A DNA stretch of 64,000 bases from Azolla caroliniana (taxonomy: Eukaryota > Polypodiophyta), in NCBI GenBank assembly GCA_043228905.1, contig JBHGNT010000015.1:1736001-1800000 (forward strand), in the 5' to 3' direction. Positions 45,073-58,689 of this stretch are shown here, in pieces. The position numbers and the translations under genes are program-made. How positions within the stretch are numbered: the stretch's first letter is position 1; the number at the start of each line of letters is the position of its first letter. The notes beneath the pieces are model-generated. The model searched no databases. It saw only the letters and a program-made list of their open reading frames with translations, and was not told where the DNA came from.

Positions 45073-46317
45073 TCATGAACTCTTTGCATGGGGCTGAAGC
45101 TGCTTGATTGAATGATAGAGACAAGGCAACGCGATGTCTGCCCCAAGGAAGAACCAAGGAAGACAACTGAATTCTGCTCCAAAAGTCTTACAAAGCCAAG
45201 AGTCAAAGATAACAGCACCAAGTGACAGCAATGCTGCTAGGACAGAGCAATGGAGCCAGACCAACATGCGGATGGAGGGGCCGGGGCGTGTGAACATGAC
45301 CTTCAAATAGAAATGAAAACCAAACCCAACGGCAATTAGGGAGGGTAAGACATACAACAAATCCCGGATGTATTGGGCACCTAGAACGGACAGGCCAATC
45401 ACGAGTACAAAGACCGAGTACATGCAGGCCCTCCACACGAGGCGTGTGTCATCGGGAGGCGGGGCATGTGGATTCATCCGCCATGCAATGCCGATGCCGA
45501 TGCCGGAGATGATGGCCATGCAACACGATGCCGTAGAAACAACATCAAGTAAGTAGAAGAAATGACTGGTAGTAAGAATACAATGAAACATAAGGCCACC
45601 CAGGCTCATTAATCCATACCACATGAAGGCCAAACCCCATGTGAAAGACCCTGTTTTCGGGTTTCGGCTCCGATATGCATCAGACAGAAGTGGGAAGGAG
45701 TACAAAAGCCCCATCACGATGCCGGCCACGCAGAAGATTGATCCCAGTGGCCAATGAATGGTGAGGGAAAGATCCCTTGACACCTAACATATATCCACAA
45801 AGAAGGATCTTATTGGAGGTTTTCTTAATTAGGATTTCGTTTCTTGTGTGAGGGTGATTGTTTTTGTTAGGGTTTTGTGCCTATGAATGATGGAAATAAA
45901 GAGTTCTTTTTTTTTTCTGGTAGTAGGATAACTTCAACCCAGATTTGATCAGTAAAAAGCATGTTAAAACCTTGATGTTGAATCAAAGGTCTATTTTCTT
46001 AATTCCAGCAAGTTCGGGTAGTTTCAATAGAATCATTTTTGTTTTTGTGAGGAATTTAAAAAACAGATCAGGAAGTTTAGTCCTAATCAAGTAGGTCGAA
46101 TAACTACTCAGTAACTCAACAAACTAAGAGTCACTCGGACAATAAAATGGAAAAGAAGAAGAAGAGGATGAGACACCTGAAAGGCCATATGTGGGCGAGG
46201 GCAGAGCTCCTCCACCTCTGCAGGGAAGGCAAAGCTCCATAGTTTGTGGAAGAGGGGTTGGGTCTGGTAGAGATGCACCACAGAGGGAAAGAAATTCCTC
46301 ACCATATCTGCAGACAT
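45073..46317 (-). CDS. Multi-pass membrane protein of unknown function
   Basis: Two exons: 46317-46177 (47 codons) and 45783-45073. The donor is CAG|GTGTCT and the acceptor GTTAG, joined in phase 0, giving 283 aa. The start is MSADMVRNFF; an in-frame ATG at 46359 adds only residues encoded by a CA repeat, so I reject it. After a soluble stretch of about 50 residues there are seven hydrophobic segments, with short charged loops such as SDAYRSRNPKTGS and RMNPHAPPPDDTRLVW. The second and third segments read MSLGGLMFHCILTTSHFFYLLD, a Ser-His-Asp pattern that loosely recalls the CREST hydrolase superfamily (alkaline ceramidases), but the usual final HxxxH is not evident. It is divergent in orientation from nothing nearby and has no operon-like context. 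Function unassigned. Confidence 0.75.
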
Positions 46318-49272
46318 GGCTATGAACAATAATATAACAATAAGCACACACACACACACAGTTCACAGGAACTCAAAAAACAAAAACAGAGCATAAGAAA
46401 ACAGTATGTATGTGTGTGTATATATTATATGTATAGTACATATAAGCTTTAATGGGTACTGTTTTTTTTTTTACTCTTATCACATTCTGATTTACTCATC
46501 AATCTGATGAGTAGATTTACTCATCAATCAATCTGTTTCCTAGCAATTCCATGTACCGGAGAAAGAGAAAGTAAAAGATGCGATCGGATGGCTTCGAATG
46601 GAGCCGCTGATGTTTCCGGTACCTTCTCGACAATCACTATGTTGTGGGGAGGTGTCGGGGACCTCTGCTCGGAACTTTTGCGGCTCTAGAGTAGTGAGTA
46701 CCAGGACTTTTGTCTGAACCACAATGTATATATGATATCGTATATCTATATCCGACAAAGATGTGTCACCACCCATATCCCTCTGTTTGACTACCCTTGT
46801 TCCGAGTAACGTGTTTGCCTCGCAACTTACGATGCCTCTTTTTCCCTCCACTGTCTCATGATAACATCCCAATGGACACGAATTCAATATCGTCACAATC
46901 AAAACAAAAGGATATAGATATAGATATTATACATTGCAGTTCATGCAAAATGACAAAGCCCCCCCCAAAAGAAAAGAGACCCCAAGGATGTATAATCGTA
47001 AATGAGGGGGACTCTTCGTCCTCCATATGATAGATTCATCACAAGTATAAGGAAAAACGTGTTCAACTTGGAAGTCGGTGTAGAAAATAACACAAGTTTT
47101 ATCATCTGGAAAAGAAAGGGCCTTGCCTTGTGCTCATTGTAGATTATGACATGTCAACAATCTCATGATTATGAGCTTTAGGTGCCAATACCAAAAGGCA
47201 TGCTCTAATGTCTGTGAGAATTAGTAGTATTTATTGCACGCCTTGACATTAGGTATGTTTGAATGTGCTTTCCTTGCACCATATATGCCGCTTTACACCA
47301 TTCTCACAAGGATGTGTATAGAAGTATTGGGCGAAACTTTGACTCTGCATTCATAGCATCATATATTGATTGCGACCATTCTAATAAATAGTGTGTATAT
47401 GGTGAACTCAACAACTCAACATTCCAAAGTGAACAAAAAGTAAAGCCTAACGAGTCGTGTCCGTTAGGTTGATATGTATGCCCCACAATAAAGTTTGTAT
47501 GTTTGAGTATTCCTAGAAGACAAAAGGCAAATATTCCTCAACGATGGGTTGAGACATTAGAAATATTATATTCCTCACGAAATCAACCAAATAAAAACTC
47601 ATATTGAGTGGACTCAAAACATTATCCGTAAGTGATACACTAAAACCAAAGCACCAAAATACAATCATATTTTAAAGGTTGACATCAAGACGGCATTGCT
47701 TTCTAAGATGTCATTATGTTCCTTAGAATACTAAAATACCCCAAACACGCCTTAAACTTTGAAAGAAGAGCATCTAAAATTATCTTTTGCGCTAATTGTC
47801 AATTTCGACATGTGTTACTAAATTTACATATACAAAATATTTCTTCACGACAATTATTGAGTGTCTCTCTTAAATAGGATGAAATTGAGTCGTTTAACAA
47901 TTATTTTGGCAACATTTTAAATGTTCAAAAATAATAATGTCATCCTTTGAAATGATGGCAAACATTTACCAAATCCTTGTTTGCATTGCTTTTTCCAACA
48001 CCACTAGACTTGCATCATTGTTGTACATTCCTAGTGTACTTCTATCACTTCATAGTAACATATTTCAAGAGTTTCATACGATAGCAATGTTGACAACTAA
48101 GGTGTATACAAGTAGGTTGTGCATGTAAAGTGTTCCACAAATTGAACTCATGTAGAATGTGAGGAACAGGTGAATACAATAGAGGGTAAAGAGGTTCATG
48201 TTTTAATACAACTTGTAATGGGCTTAATCTAGTTGTTGAAGCAATGGACATCACATTCTCCGGGATATTTATCCTCAATCTCCACACGCATGATCCTGTC
48301 AGCATTATCTTGATCCATAATCAACCGTAAAGTTGAAGCTAGAGCAGTGCCAGCCCACTTTCAACACCCTTACCAAAGGATAGATGGGATTCCCATCTTC
48401 AATTAGGAGCTGATCAGAAATACACAACCAAAGCAACATTAAACTATGCTACACAATTATGTTAACAATGTTAACAATGGTGGGTACCATACTAGGAAGC
48501 CCTTGTATAACAGCCATTTAACAGGGCAGAGCCACCAAGTAGGCCTCCACACACTGGCTTCATAATTACAATTCCAATGCATTTCATTTACAAGCCCAAA
48601 TATGAATCTAATCTTGTATACATATTTTGAAATATTGATTTACATAATCTTATAAACAAAATGGCCATTTTCTCAAAAGCAAGCATTGGTTGAAGTAAGG
48701 TTAAAAAAGCCTCTTCCCATAGGGACAAAAATGAACTCAAAATAACAGACCACATTTGTGGAACTACAAAATATTCATCATATTCTAGGTTGACACCAAG
48801 AAGGAATATTGATTCAATATTCAGTCTTAATCAGCAATATCATGTGGTTTTGTAGAAAATCATCTGGCCCTAACTTGGAAAAATTTCAGATATTTAACGC
48901 CAACTTTGCATAGCCCTCAATCTCAGTTTGTCATCCTGGAATCTTGCTTGAACTTTGAATCTTATTTATATTCCCACAAATGATCTTGATCGTATGATAT
49001 TGTTTGAACTTTTTATTATTTATACTTGATCATATGGAAGTTGTAACATTGTCTGTGTCTCTAAAACATGTCCCCAAAATGTCTTGTAGTGGAGCATTTT
49101 CCATTTTGACGTTTCATACCTCAGGTTCTTAACCAAGAAGGCTGAAATACTTATCAGGCACATGTTTCTATATGAGAATTTGTAAACTAATGATTGAGAC
49201 AAGGTCCAGCAAGTATTCAAATAGACAAAAACACACTCAAGATCCATTGTGACTATATATGTGTATCATAGT
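46318..49272. other. Intergenic stretch between membrane-protein promoter and SWA2 3' end
   Basis: A CA/TG microsatellite lies at 46348-46362 and a GT/TA run at 46408-46440, close upstream of the membrane-protein start, and would lie in its promoter. The rest is AT-rich with no recognisable coding region. The SWA2 3' UTR is expected below 49273. Confidence 0.5.
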
Positions 49273-52200
49273 TCACTTTGCTCGCTTGGATTTCTTTAGC
49301 CTTGGAACAATGCTGGCATCATCAGTATCCAGCATGTGTGAATATTCTTCAAAGCTAGCGAAAGGAGATTTCTTAGAACCATCTTTGTTTTTCATTCTCT
49401 GCCCTTTCAATGTTGGTACTGACTCTTGCTTTCTCTTTTTCTTCAACACTTTCTTTGAAGCTCGCTTTGAGCTTCTTAATTCATCACTCTCTATATCGTC
49501 AGACGGTATATCATCCTCATTCTCGTCCATGTTGCCGAATGCAGTATCTTCTCCAGAGCTATTATCTTCTCCATCCATGTTATTTTCAGATGCAGCACCA
49601 TCTTCCTCAAAAATCCATTCCCCTTCCGAATCATTTTCATCATCAGTCACATCATCCAATCCCATCTCCTCACCTTCTTCTTGTTCAAGAAGATCCTCTA
49701 TTTCATCATCGTCGCTCTCATCACCCATAAGGTCATTGTCATCATTGTTTGGAGCCATATCTTCCTTCATCTTAAACTCTTTGTTTGCGTTTCCCTTTCT
49801 ATTTACTTTGGCAGTATAAAACTTGTGGAATGCTATATCTTCTGGAGCAACCTCTCCTTCTGTTAGTTCAAGGAACTCGGCTCCAACAGGCAAAATATTT
49901 GACTGTGTTGATGCCTACAAGACATAAAAGGATGTAAATTTTGTATCGTGAAAGAATGTGTAACATTTTGAAGCTAAAAAGAAAGTTTACTTTTCTAGTT
50001 GGCGTTGACAGAGAAGAACCATGCCATGTTTCACTTTTCCGACGAGATTTTGGTTTTTTCTCTGTGAAGCGATCCAAGAAAACACCTAGTGCAAGGTCCC
50101 TTAATGGATCTCCGGTATATAAAATACTCGCACCAGACAGCAGCGTTTTGGCCATTGCTGCAACTGAAGGATGTGCATGTGATGCTAAAACTGTAAGTTC
50201 CCACCAACAAGCTTGATCCGCATTGCTGTGAATCAGGAAAACAATTACTTGTTGTAGCTAAAATACATTTGCCAAAAATCAAATCACTTGCTGAAGTAGG
50301 AATAAAGCCTATAAGATAGTAGAGCTATAAAGAAAACTAGGAAATCGTTTTTCTAAGATTCAAACCTCTTTAAGAAAAACTATCCTAGTCTAGGCATCAT
50401 TGCCATTGCAAAAACAAATTCACTGTTGATTATTGGACTGTAACTTGGCGCACTAACTAGCCATGGAAGTAATTGTAGAAAAAACTAATCTCTACCTAGA
50501 CATCACTATATTGCATCTACAGATTCATTTATGTATAATTTTCGTGTTACCAGGAATACCAACTGGTCATAGAGGTAGCAGTTACATATGCAGTATGAGC
50601 TTAGCAAATGTTTTATGACATAATGCACCAGATGCAACATTTAACATTTTTGTCAATAGTAGTATATAACCCATGACCAAAGCAGGGGGCATACTATATG
50701 CTATTGATTGAAATGCTTTGTGGTGTTCCTACAATGAGATTAAAAAAAAAGATTTATTATATCTGAACAGAGTTAAAGAGTTCTCTAAACAGATGTCTAC
50801 AAAACTCCTTGACTCTATTCATATCAGGTATAGGAAGCATCTCCACAAGAAGTTTTAATCTCTGTTTAGGAAAATTCATACAGATTATTAAGAGAAACCA
50901 GAAATTTCACCAAACAGATCACAATGTACGATTTCTGTAATTCAACATCTAAAACTGGCCCAGACAAACCTCAAAGAAAGAAATCACCATGTTTATTAAA
51001 TCAAGTCCCTTTTTATTGTCAAAGACCCCTTTTTTTATATCTGAGAAACTAAGAAGGGAGTTTATGAAGTCTTTTTTTTTAACGAATACTTTATCATGCA
51101 TTCGTATTCGTATGTATTCATTTGGGAGGCCCCACGAATGCGAATATGTCAATCTATGATTATACATATGTACATGACATATATCTTGATAAGTATTTTT
51201 TATTTTGACAGCATACACACATTATATATATATATATATATATATCCATACCAAAATGAAGGATCTCGATGCCGCATATTGTACTGTCCCTCTTTCACGC
51301 CCTCAATTTTGTGCAGAGATGTGTCAGCAGAAACTTTCTCAGCTGCAGCATCTGCAAAAAGGAGAGTGCGATTTACATTCAGTTGGGAAGATGCATTATA
51401 AACATTACAATCCATGGTTTTTAATAATAATGAATTAGACATTTGATTCCCAAAAAAAATCATCCCAATTGGGCTACACAGGCAATACCACTTCCATCCA
51501 TGATTCCAAAACAAAGTCACATTCCAATTGGGCTAGAAAAGCAACACCCATCACCATCCAAGCTTCTTAATGATGAAATAGACAGAACTATGAACTAGAC
51601 ACTGGATTACAAAACAAAGTCTTGTTTCAATTGGGTAGAGAGGGGAATACCCTCGCAGATGTCTTGAAAAAAGTTAGTTTCATCTCCATCTTTCACCATT
51701 TCATCTCCATCTTGAACCATCTCATCTTCAACAATGTCCTTAAAGCGCTCTACTTCTTCATCCCCATCTTCAGGCTGGGTAATTGCATGCCTATAGCAAC
51801 ACAAATAAAAATTCATGAAAAATCACACAAATCCACAAATTTGTCACGATCTGAATTCCAGCTCCAAACATGATAACAGTTTACCAAAGAGAAGGTCTTG
51901 ACTTGAGAACCTCCGATAATAGTAGAAGACACCCACAAGCAAACTGAGGAGCTCCCTGTAGAGCAACCTGCATATAGAAGACTCTTTCTAGCATTGTATA
52001 GCAAATTCTACGCATCCTTCAACAAACTGTAATCCAAAATATGAGGAACATTGTGGAGTATATGAAAAAAGCGACTCTGTAAAGTTTCTAAGTATTCAAA
52101 ACTATGACGGAATCTCTCTTTTATCTTCAGATACTGAGTGCTATTTACCTGCATCAGTCGCTTAGAAAAAGCAGCCATCCTCTTTGAGCTGATGTCTGAT

Positions 52201-55200
52201 TTGACAGCCTTGAATACAAGGCTAAGAAACATCTCCAACTATTCAACATAAGAGTATTTCAATCAGAAAACTTATTCTCTTGAAAGGCATCCATCAAACT
52301 TATGTATTTAGTCATTTGGTATAAGTACCTTTGTAGATTTAGGCAGTGAAGGTGACAGCAAAACTGCATATAGAGCACGATAAAGACGACCACTGACAAT
52401 ATTATTTTTTGCCAACAGCTGATACAGGAGCATAAGTGCTTGTAAACCAACATTGAAGCTCTTGGAATGAACCTATTGAAATAATTCCGAACAAATATTA
52501 CCACATGTTTTATCCAAACCTCCAATCAAATAAGACAATGAATTAATGCAGAGATTCCACAAATGCAAAGCAAACTTAAATTGAAAATGTTTTGTGAATC
52601 AATTCAAAATGTGAAATCATTGAACATTTTGCTATCAATATTGAATCAAGGATCAAACACAATGATCACTACTTCAACAATTAAAAATAAACATGACAAT
52701 AATTACAAATGTTAAATAATAATATATCCTTTCGTTCTTAAGTGGCCCAACAACAATTATATCCCAATGGTCTATTAGCGCCCAGGTAGAAGGCTGAGAA
52801 AGAGATCACAATAGTTAAATTTACATATCTAAATACGAGAAAGAACAAACGATAAATTTGAAACAAGTGTTTATTGTATATTATACATTTAAAAACCAGA
52901 AATTACGGTTTGGAAAGATGTGTCAATTTTCAAGATCACTCTATGAGGTAGCATTTCACCCAAATCAAATCAAATCCAGCAACACATGCTCTCTAAGAGT
53001 TATGAAAGTCTGTACCAGATGTTAAATGATTTAATGAAAACAACATTAATTCACAACAATGACTTTCATCTTTGAGATATACCAGCCGGAAGAGGATAGG
53101 AGTATGCTCTTCAACAAGAACGTCTACATCATCTGCGCCTACATACGGAAAAGCCCTATTAACACCCTGCAAGGGTCTCACAGATAATAACCAGGAAGAC
53201 ACAGTTAGCTTTAAAATGTAATCTAAAATGTTATGCAAAGGATCTTGATTGTAGGAACATAGTAATGAGTAGCATATCCTGAAGATAGAAATATTTAGAA
53301 TTTTTAATCACAAGAGAACTCCCTTACAGTCAAAAGTGCAGATAGAAGACGAGAATCAATCTCCACCGCATCAGCTTCCTCTTCTTCCTCATTATGGCCC
53401 TTTTTCTTTTTTGTATTCTTGTCCTCGGAACTTTTTGATTGAGAAGCGGTTATTACCTAACATGTATCATATCAAAACAGTTTAATATGTCATCTTAATA
53501 TAAGAATACTTATTAATTATCATATCAGAACAGCTTTAAGATAGCACCTAAAAACTAAAGTGGCCCATAAACAAACACAATGATTGCCTACAAAATCCAG
53601 TCGACGCACCTTATAACCCCAAGAACCATGACTTTCTATGCCAGCTTACAGAACCATCAATTACAAAGAAAAAATTCTAAATACAATGAGCTTAAAGAGG
53701 AAAAAATCGATGAAAAAATGCAATAAGAAGGACCGTACACTGAAAATGAGTTGAAAATGAGCAATCAGATCCTCTGTAAGTTTTAGACTATCATTCATTC
53801 TAAATGTTTCATTGCCTTCACCACCTAGGTTATGACCCATATCTTCTTCCCGTTGTTGCTTCATAATCCCAAAATTTACTCAAACCATAATGCTCTCGTG
53901 AACGCTGGGAGCACACAATGTCTTCGGGGGGGAGGGGGGGGATCTGAACATCACTCGTACCTATGGATCAAAGGGTTTTATTCCCCCTCTTCTTCCTATT
54001 CCAAAAACTAATGCATTCAGAAGTACTAGACTTTCTGGAGTCTTGCACATCCTACCTTCCATTCTGTAGCTAACAAAAATTGCACATAATACATGCCTTG
54101 AAGAGAGATAAGTATATATCGATCAAGCGCTTTGCGAGCTTAGGTCCATCTCCTCTATTGCTCAGAACAATTTGATTTAGAAACACTGCCTGTATGAACA
54201 ATCATTAGAAAAAAAATTGTCATGAGTTCATAATATAAGTATGCATCTGATTACATTGAGCATGAAGGTGAAGCTTTAATTGATTAGTGCCATCATGGAG
54301 ATCATGAGTGTAGAATATACAGATACATGTAATAATGAATACATACTTTAACCAGCTACTTCTTTTGCCGTATAACTAACCAATCCGTTTTTATTCATTT
54401 AATTATAATTATTGTACATACTTAGGCCCTGTCCATTAAGTTTCTGCAACTTACTTTCAGGTCTCTAAATGATTATCTTTTAAGCCAATGATGCCAATTG
54501 AAGCCATTAAAAACTTGGGAGATATTACTATCAAAGTATTGTGCATTAGCAATGATCATACCAATGAGGAAGTATTACCGCTTGATATCTGGAGCGTAAA
54601 CTCATACGAGGTCGAAAAAGAAAGGAATCCACCTCCTCGATTACCACCATCTGACATAATATCCATAATAAGTACCAAATATTAGACTGCTTTATATGCA
54701 TACACAAAGCAAACTTCCATTAGGATCAGTAAATACCTTCATATTTGGGTGTGCTGAAAGAAGGCAAGACAGATAATATCCTGCATTTGATGCAATCTTC
54801 CGTTCTGGATCGCCGAGCTACAAAAGATTAGAAGATATTTCAGATTGATTATGATTTCCTACACATATATTGACAAGAGAAGTATATAGAAGCAGTGTAG
54901 TCACTTTGTTCACAAGGGCACAAAGTAGCCTCCTTTCTTGCTCAGGTTTGCTTTTTAGAAGTTCATAAATAGTCTGCAGACATAAATATTCCAAGCTTAA
55001 AAGAATATTCGCCTTTACTTTAAGGACCAATCAATCTCATAGCAAAACAACACAACATCAAAAGTTACCTTTACAGCCTTCTCCTTCAAGAAAGGAAGTT
55101 TGTCTTTTGCTGCTTCATCGAGTGCTTCGACAAATTTCTCATACCTGAGAGGTAAAAGCAGAACCCAGCTCATAAACATGTTTCAGTCAGTAAATATGTA

Positions 55201-58200
55201 TTGAATTCATGAACAGATGTATTGGGTAACAATACACTTATATGATACACCTTAGAAAATAGAAGCATCGTAGATAAATCCAGGAAAAAAACTAGATAGT
55301 ATACCATGGTCATCTCATACAATCCATGTTCATCTATGCAAATTGAACGGCCAATAGGTACACAAAGGGGAAGATACCTATGTTTCAAGCAATCCTCCCA
55401 ATACCATAAAAATAACAATCTGTCTCCTTCATGTGTACTCATTTGAGCCTGCTCCAGATTCTGTTGTGTTAAATACTTAAGCTTCCGATCTGGCAACAGA
55501 CTACCATAGTAACAAATTTATTAGATTGTTCTACAATGCAGAGAAAAAGTATTACACCACCAAGAAAATGTAACTAATAGAAGCAACACATAACATAGTT
55601 TTTCCTAATTTGCTAAGCCTAAGGCAAACCAAATGCTTACAAACCTTGCTGTAAATATTTCTTTTAATGCATCTATGCCCATTGCAGCATGTCTTTTACC
55701 ACCTTTTGAAGTAACCATACCTACAAAGAACTAAGACATTAGCCGAAATAAAATAGTATCTGAATAAGCCAAAATACAAAGATACAAAAGTGAATTTCGA
55801 TGACAAGCTAAATAGGTCACATTCAATACAATAATGTTAGCCACAACATGGCTGGTCATGACCTACAAATACCTGCCTGTATTTTTTTATGAATCTTCCC
55901 CAACCTTTTCAGCCAAACCAGGAAAACCATTGTTGGGAGTTGCATAAAAATGTGTTATGAGGGTCTATAAATAAAATCACGTCCTTCTTATCAACCAACC
56001 ATATGTGATCAACAGATTTCTCCCCCGTTGTATCAGTCTTACATTCTGAATCACTTTTTAGGCTGCCTGGAGTGTTCAACCTGTATATATCTTATCTTCT
56101 CTATTTATTTATTTTGGAGTGATTAACTTACCTTCTCATCAACAATTCTTTCAAGAAACTGTATGACCTGTTGACGAGTTAACTTCTTCTTATAATTATT
56201 ATTATTATTATTATCATCATCATTGAGAAATAGAGACATGTTTAAAATGGCAAAGCCATATGACCAAGTGCCATGCAGATGGCACAATGACACCTGATGA
56301 ACCGTGAAATCTTGCCACACATAACAGCAGATTTGAATCATAAACATAGAAAAATAACGAATGTTCTTATTATTTCTTGTGAAAAATCAGAAAATACTAA
56401 AGAGATTGTTCACCTTTTCTAAGCCCTTTACTGTGGCTTCATTAGGTTCCCCACATAGTTGAATATCTTTTTTAACTTATTTAGTATTTACAACTGTAAC
56501 TAGGAAACGATAAGTCATTCAAGTTCTAATGTCCAAAAGCAGGTATAAACTCATGTTAATAGCATCTCTCCGGTACTCAGGAAAAAGGTGGCTTAATTCA
56601 TCAAACGACCAATTGAATTTTTTAACTTAAGAATTAGACACGTTTATAAGGAAACAAAACCCAACAAAAATTGGAGAAGTCCTGCAATTGTGCTAAACGT
56701 TCTGAAGCTCAACAAAATTCCAAGTACTTTCTTATAACTTTTGAACTTGCTATTTCATAACATTTATTTGAAAAAACAATATTTGACAGAAAGAATACAA
56801 AATTTCTGAATTTCCGCTAATAAGTTCCTATAACTCTCACAATTTCTCATTACTTCACACATGAAAAGAAAAGTTGGCTAATCAGCAGAGAAGAGAGTCC
56901 TTAACATAGTGTAACAAGCAATAGAAGAATGCATAACAAGAAAATCTACATGACATTATATCTAGGAATGCGTCTGCGGATTTCATATCACCCTTACAAG
57001 AAACAAAAGAATGTATAGAAAACAATAAGTTCCAATAACACAAGCCTAGGAGGGAAACTACGCATTTGACATTTCTCTCAAAAATAACAAACAAAACTAG
57101 AAATAGCTAAATACACACAACCCTAGGACAGTATCAACAGTTTTGACATCAACATATCTAGAAATCCCAGAAAAACAATCTCTTCAAACACATACGTAGG
57201 AGGGAAAATCCAATGATTTGGGATAGCTATAAAGAAAATAAAATAAAAAGCTCTAAAAAATACAGACTTAGTACATATGGAATTCAAGAATTGTAGATCA
57301 CCCTCACAACAAGAAATGAAAGTATAGAACACACAGAAGGAAACTCTATAATGAATAAATACCTAGGAGGGAATCCAAGGATTTGAGATTTGCGATCGGA
57401 TCATCTTGCAAAAGAACAGTGAGAGCGGCCACTTTATCTGCTGTTGTTCCTGTTTTCCGAGCAATCATGAGCCATCTCATGTCACTGTCTTTCCCTCTCA
57501 ACTTCTCATACTCTATAGCAGCCTTTTCCATAAATTCTTCACCTTTCCTTTGAGCTTTGTTCACAAGTTCATTCCATTCTTCTCCACCCACACTCTTCTG
57601 ATCTCGTTTTTCATTGTTTCTCACTGATTCAAGCAGTGATTCCAATGCTTCGAACCATGGTGAGGATTTCAGAAGAGAACGTATCTTCGAGAATATCTTC
57701 GAATCCGCTTTAGAAGAAGAGTCTTTCTGGTATTCTAATGTTGATTCTTCATCTGCACTATTCCCATTCGAGGAAAGTTCATTCTTATTTGGTTTCTTCT
57801 TATTGCCAGAGTGAGAAAATTTCACATCTTCCCTTTTTTCTTCATCTCGAGCCTTCTTACCATTGTAAAACTTGTTCTTTGGGAGCTTGTAAGGAGAATT
57901 TTCCTCAGCCTCAGAGAATATTTTCTTCTTCTTATCCTTCTTCTTTAGCTCGAACTTTTCAACACGAAAACTTTCGTCATCTGCTTCAGATAACTTCTCC
58001 TTCCTTTCTTTCTTCTCTTTAGGCTTATCCTTCTTCTTCTTCTTCTTCTCTTCCTTCTCAAGCTTTTCAGCAGGAACATCTTGACTATCAGTTTTGGATG
58101 AACTCTTCTCCTTCCTCACTTTCTTTTCTGATGTCCCAGACTTATTCTGCTTCTGCTTCTTGGATTGGGGCTTGCCATCATCGTCAGGCCGGATGCGGCC

Positions 58201-58332
58201 TGTCTTCCTGAAATCAACATCATTGAATCCACTTCCATCATCACCTCCAGCAGGGGGGAAGCCAAGGCCAGTCAAGAAGGAAGAGACATCAGCTTGGATA
58301 CTCTTTATATCTTCTTTGGCGATGGCAACCAT
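49273..58332 (-). CDS. SWA2: Noc1/CEBPZ-type ribosome biogenesis factor (CBF/Mak21 domain), SWA2 orthologue
   Basis: Seventeen exons: 58332-57363, 55720-55645, 55500-55378, 55144-55069, 54973-54905, 54817-54737, 54650-54579, 54189-54097, 53456-53328, 53166-53083, 52472-52329, 52238-52149, 51967-51885, 51790-51651, 51351-51252, 50225-49991 and 49914-49273. All phases agree, giving 1068 aa, near the usual plant length. The N-terminus is Lys/Glu-rich and nucleolar-like. The core shows GKRHAAMGIDALKEIF, LLPDRKLKYL, LFLWYWEDCLKHRYEKFVEAL, CALVNKLGDPERK, DGPKLAKRLIDIYLSLFK and DSRLLSALLTGVNRAFPYV. The CBF/Mak21 domain (about residues 570-790) has FNVGLQALMLLYQLL and CNADQACWWELTVLASHAHPSVA. The C-terminus is acidic, then KKSPFASFEEY and a basic end. 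Noc1 proteins act in early 60S pre-ribosome assembly and export, and SWA2 is needed for female gametophyte divisions. Intron 8 uses a GC donor. Confidence 0.95.
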
Positions 58333-58344
58333 GGCGTGTGTACC

Positions 58345-58615
58345 GTCTCACGTCTTCTTCCTTCCCCTGTCTCTCTTCCTTCCTTCCCCTGTCTCGGTTC
58401 CTTTCTTCTCTCCCTTGTTTCTCTTACTCTTCTTCCGTTGTTTCTGAACCCTTCTTACCCTGTGTGTTCTCTTGCTGCTTCCCCTGTTTCACTTCCTCTG
58501 CTTCCCCTGTTTCTATTCCTTCATCCCCTGTCTCTCTTCCTTCTTCCCCTGTTTCACTTCCTCTGCTTCCCCTGTTTCTGTTCCTCTCCTCTGCTTCCCC
58601 TGTTTCATAAACCCT
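58345..58615 (+). repeat. Polypyrimidine minisatellite in the SWA2 leader/promoter
   Basis: CTTCCCCTGTTTC or close variants recur about eight times, at roughly 22-33 bp intervals in the second half, separated by CTCTTCC/ACTTCCTCTG blocks. On the transcribed (-) strand this is a purine-rich GGGGAAG repeat immediately 5' of the SWA2 start codon, so it lies in its 5' UTR or core promoter. The three + strand ORFs across it are by-products of the repeat. Confidence 0.75.
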
Positions 58616-58689
58616 TAGGGGATGTGTGTGTGTGAATTAGGGTAAACATAGTTTAGAAACATTAGGGTAAATTGTCATAGCCAAGTGTA

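Noticed and set aside
46317-46359. Upstream in-frame ATG adding 14 residues to the membrane protein
   Set aside because: The extra residues are encoded by and next to a CA microsatellite and are unlikely to be conserved.
49259-49819. 186-aa Ser-rich + strand ORF
   Set aside because: It is the antisense shadow of the acidic C-terminal exon of SWA2.
53661-53864. ORF starting MKQQREEDMGH as an extra SWA2 exon
   Set aside because: Direct joining of the flanking exons gives the conserved family sequence in frame. This ORF has no family similarity and sits in the intron.
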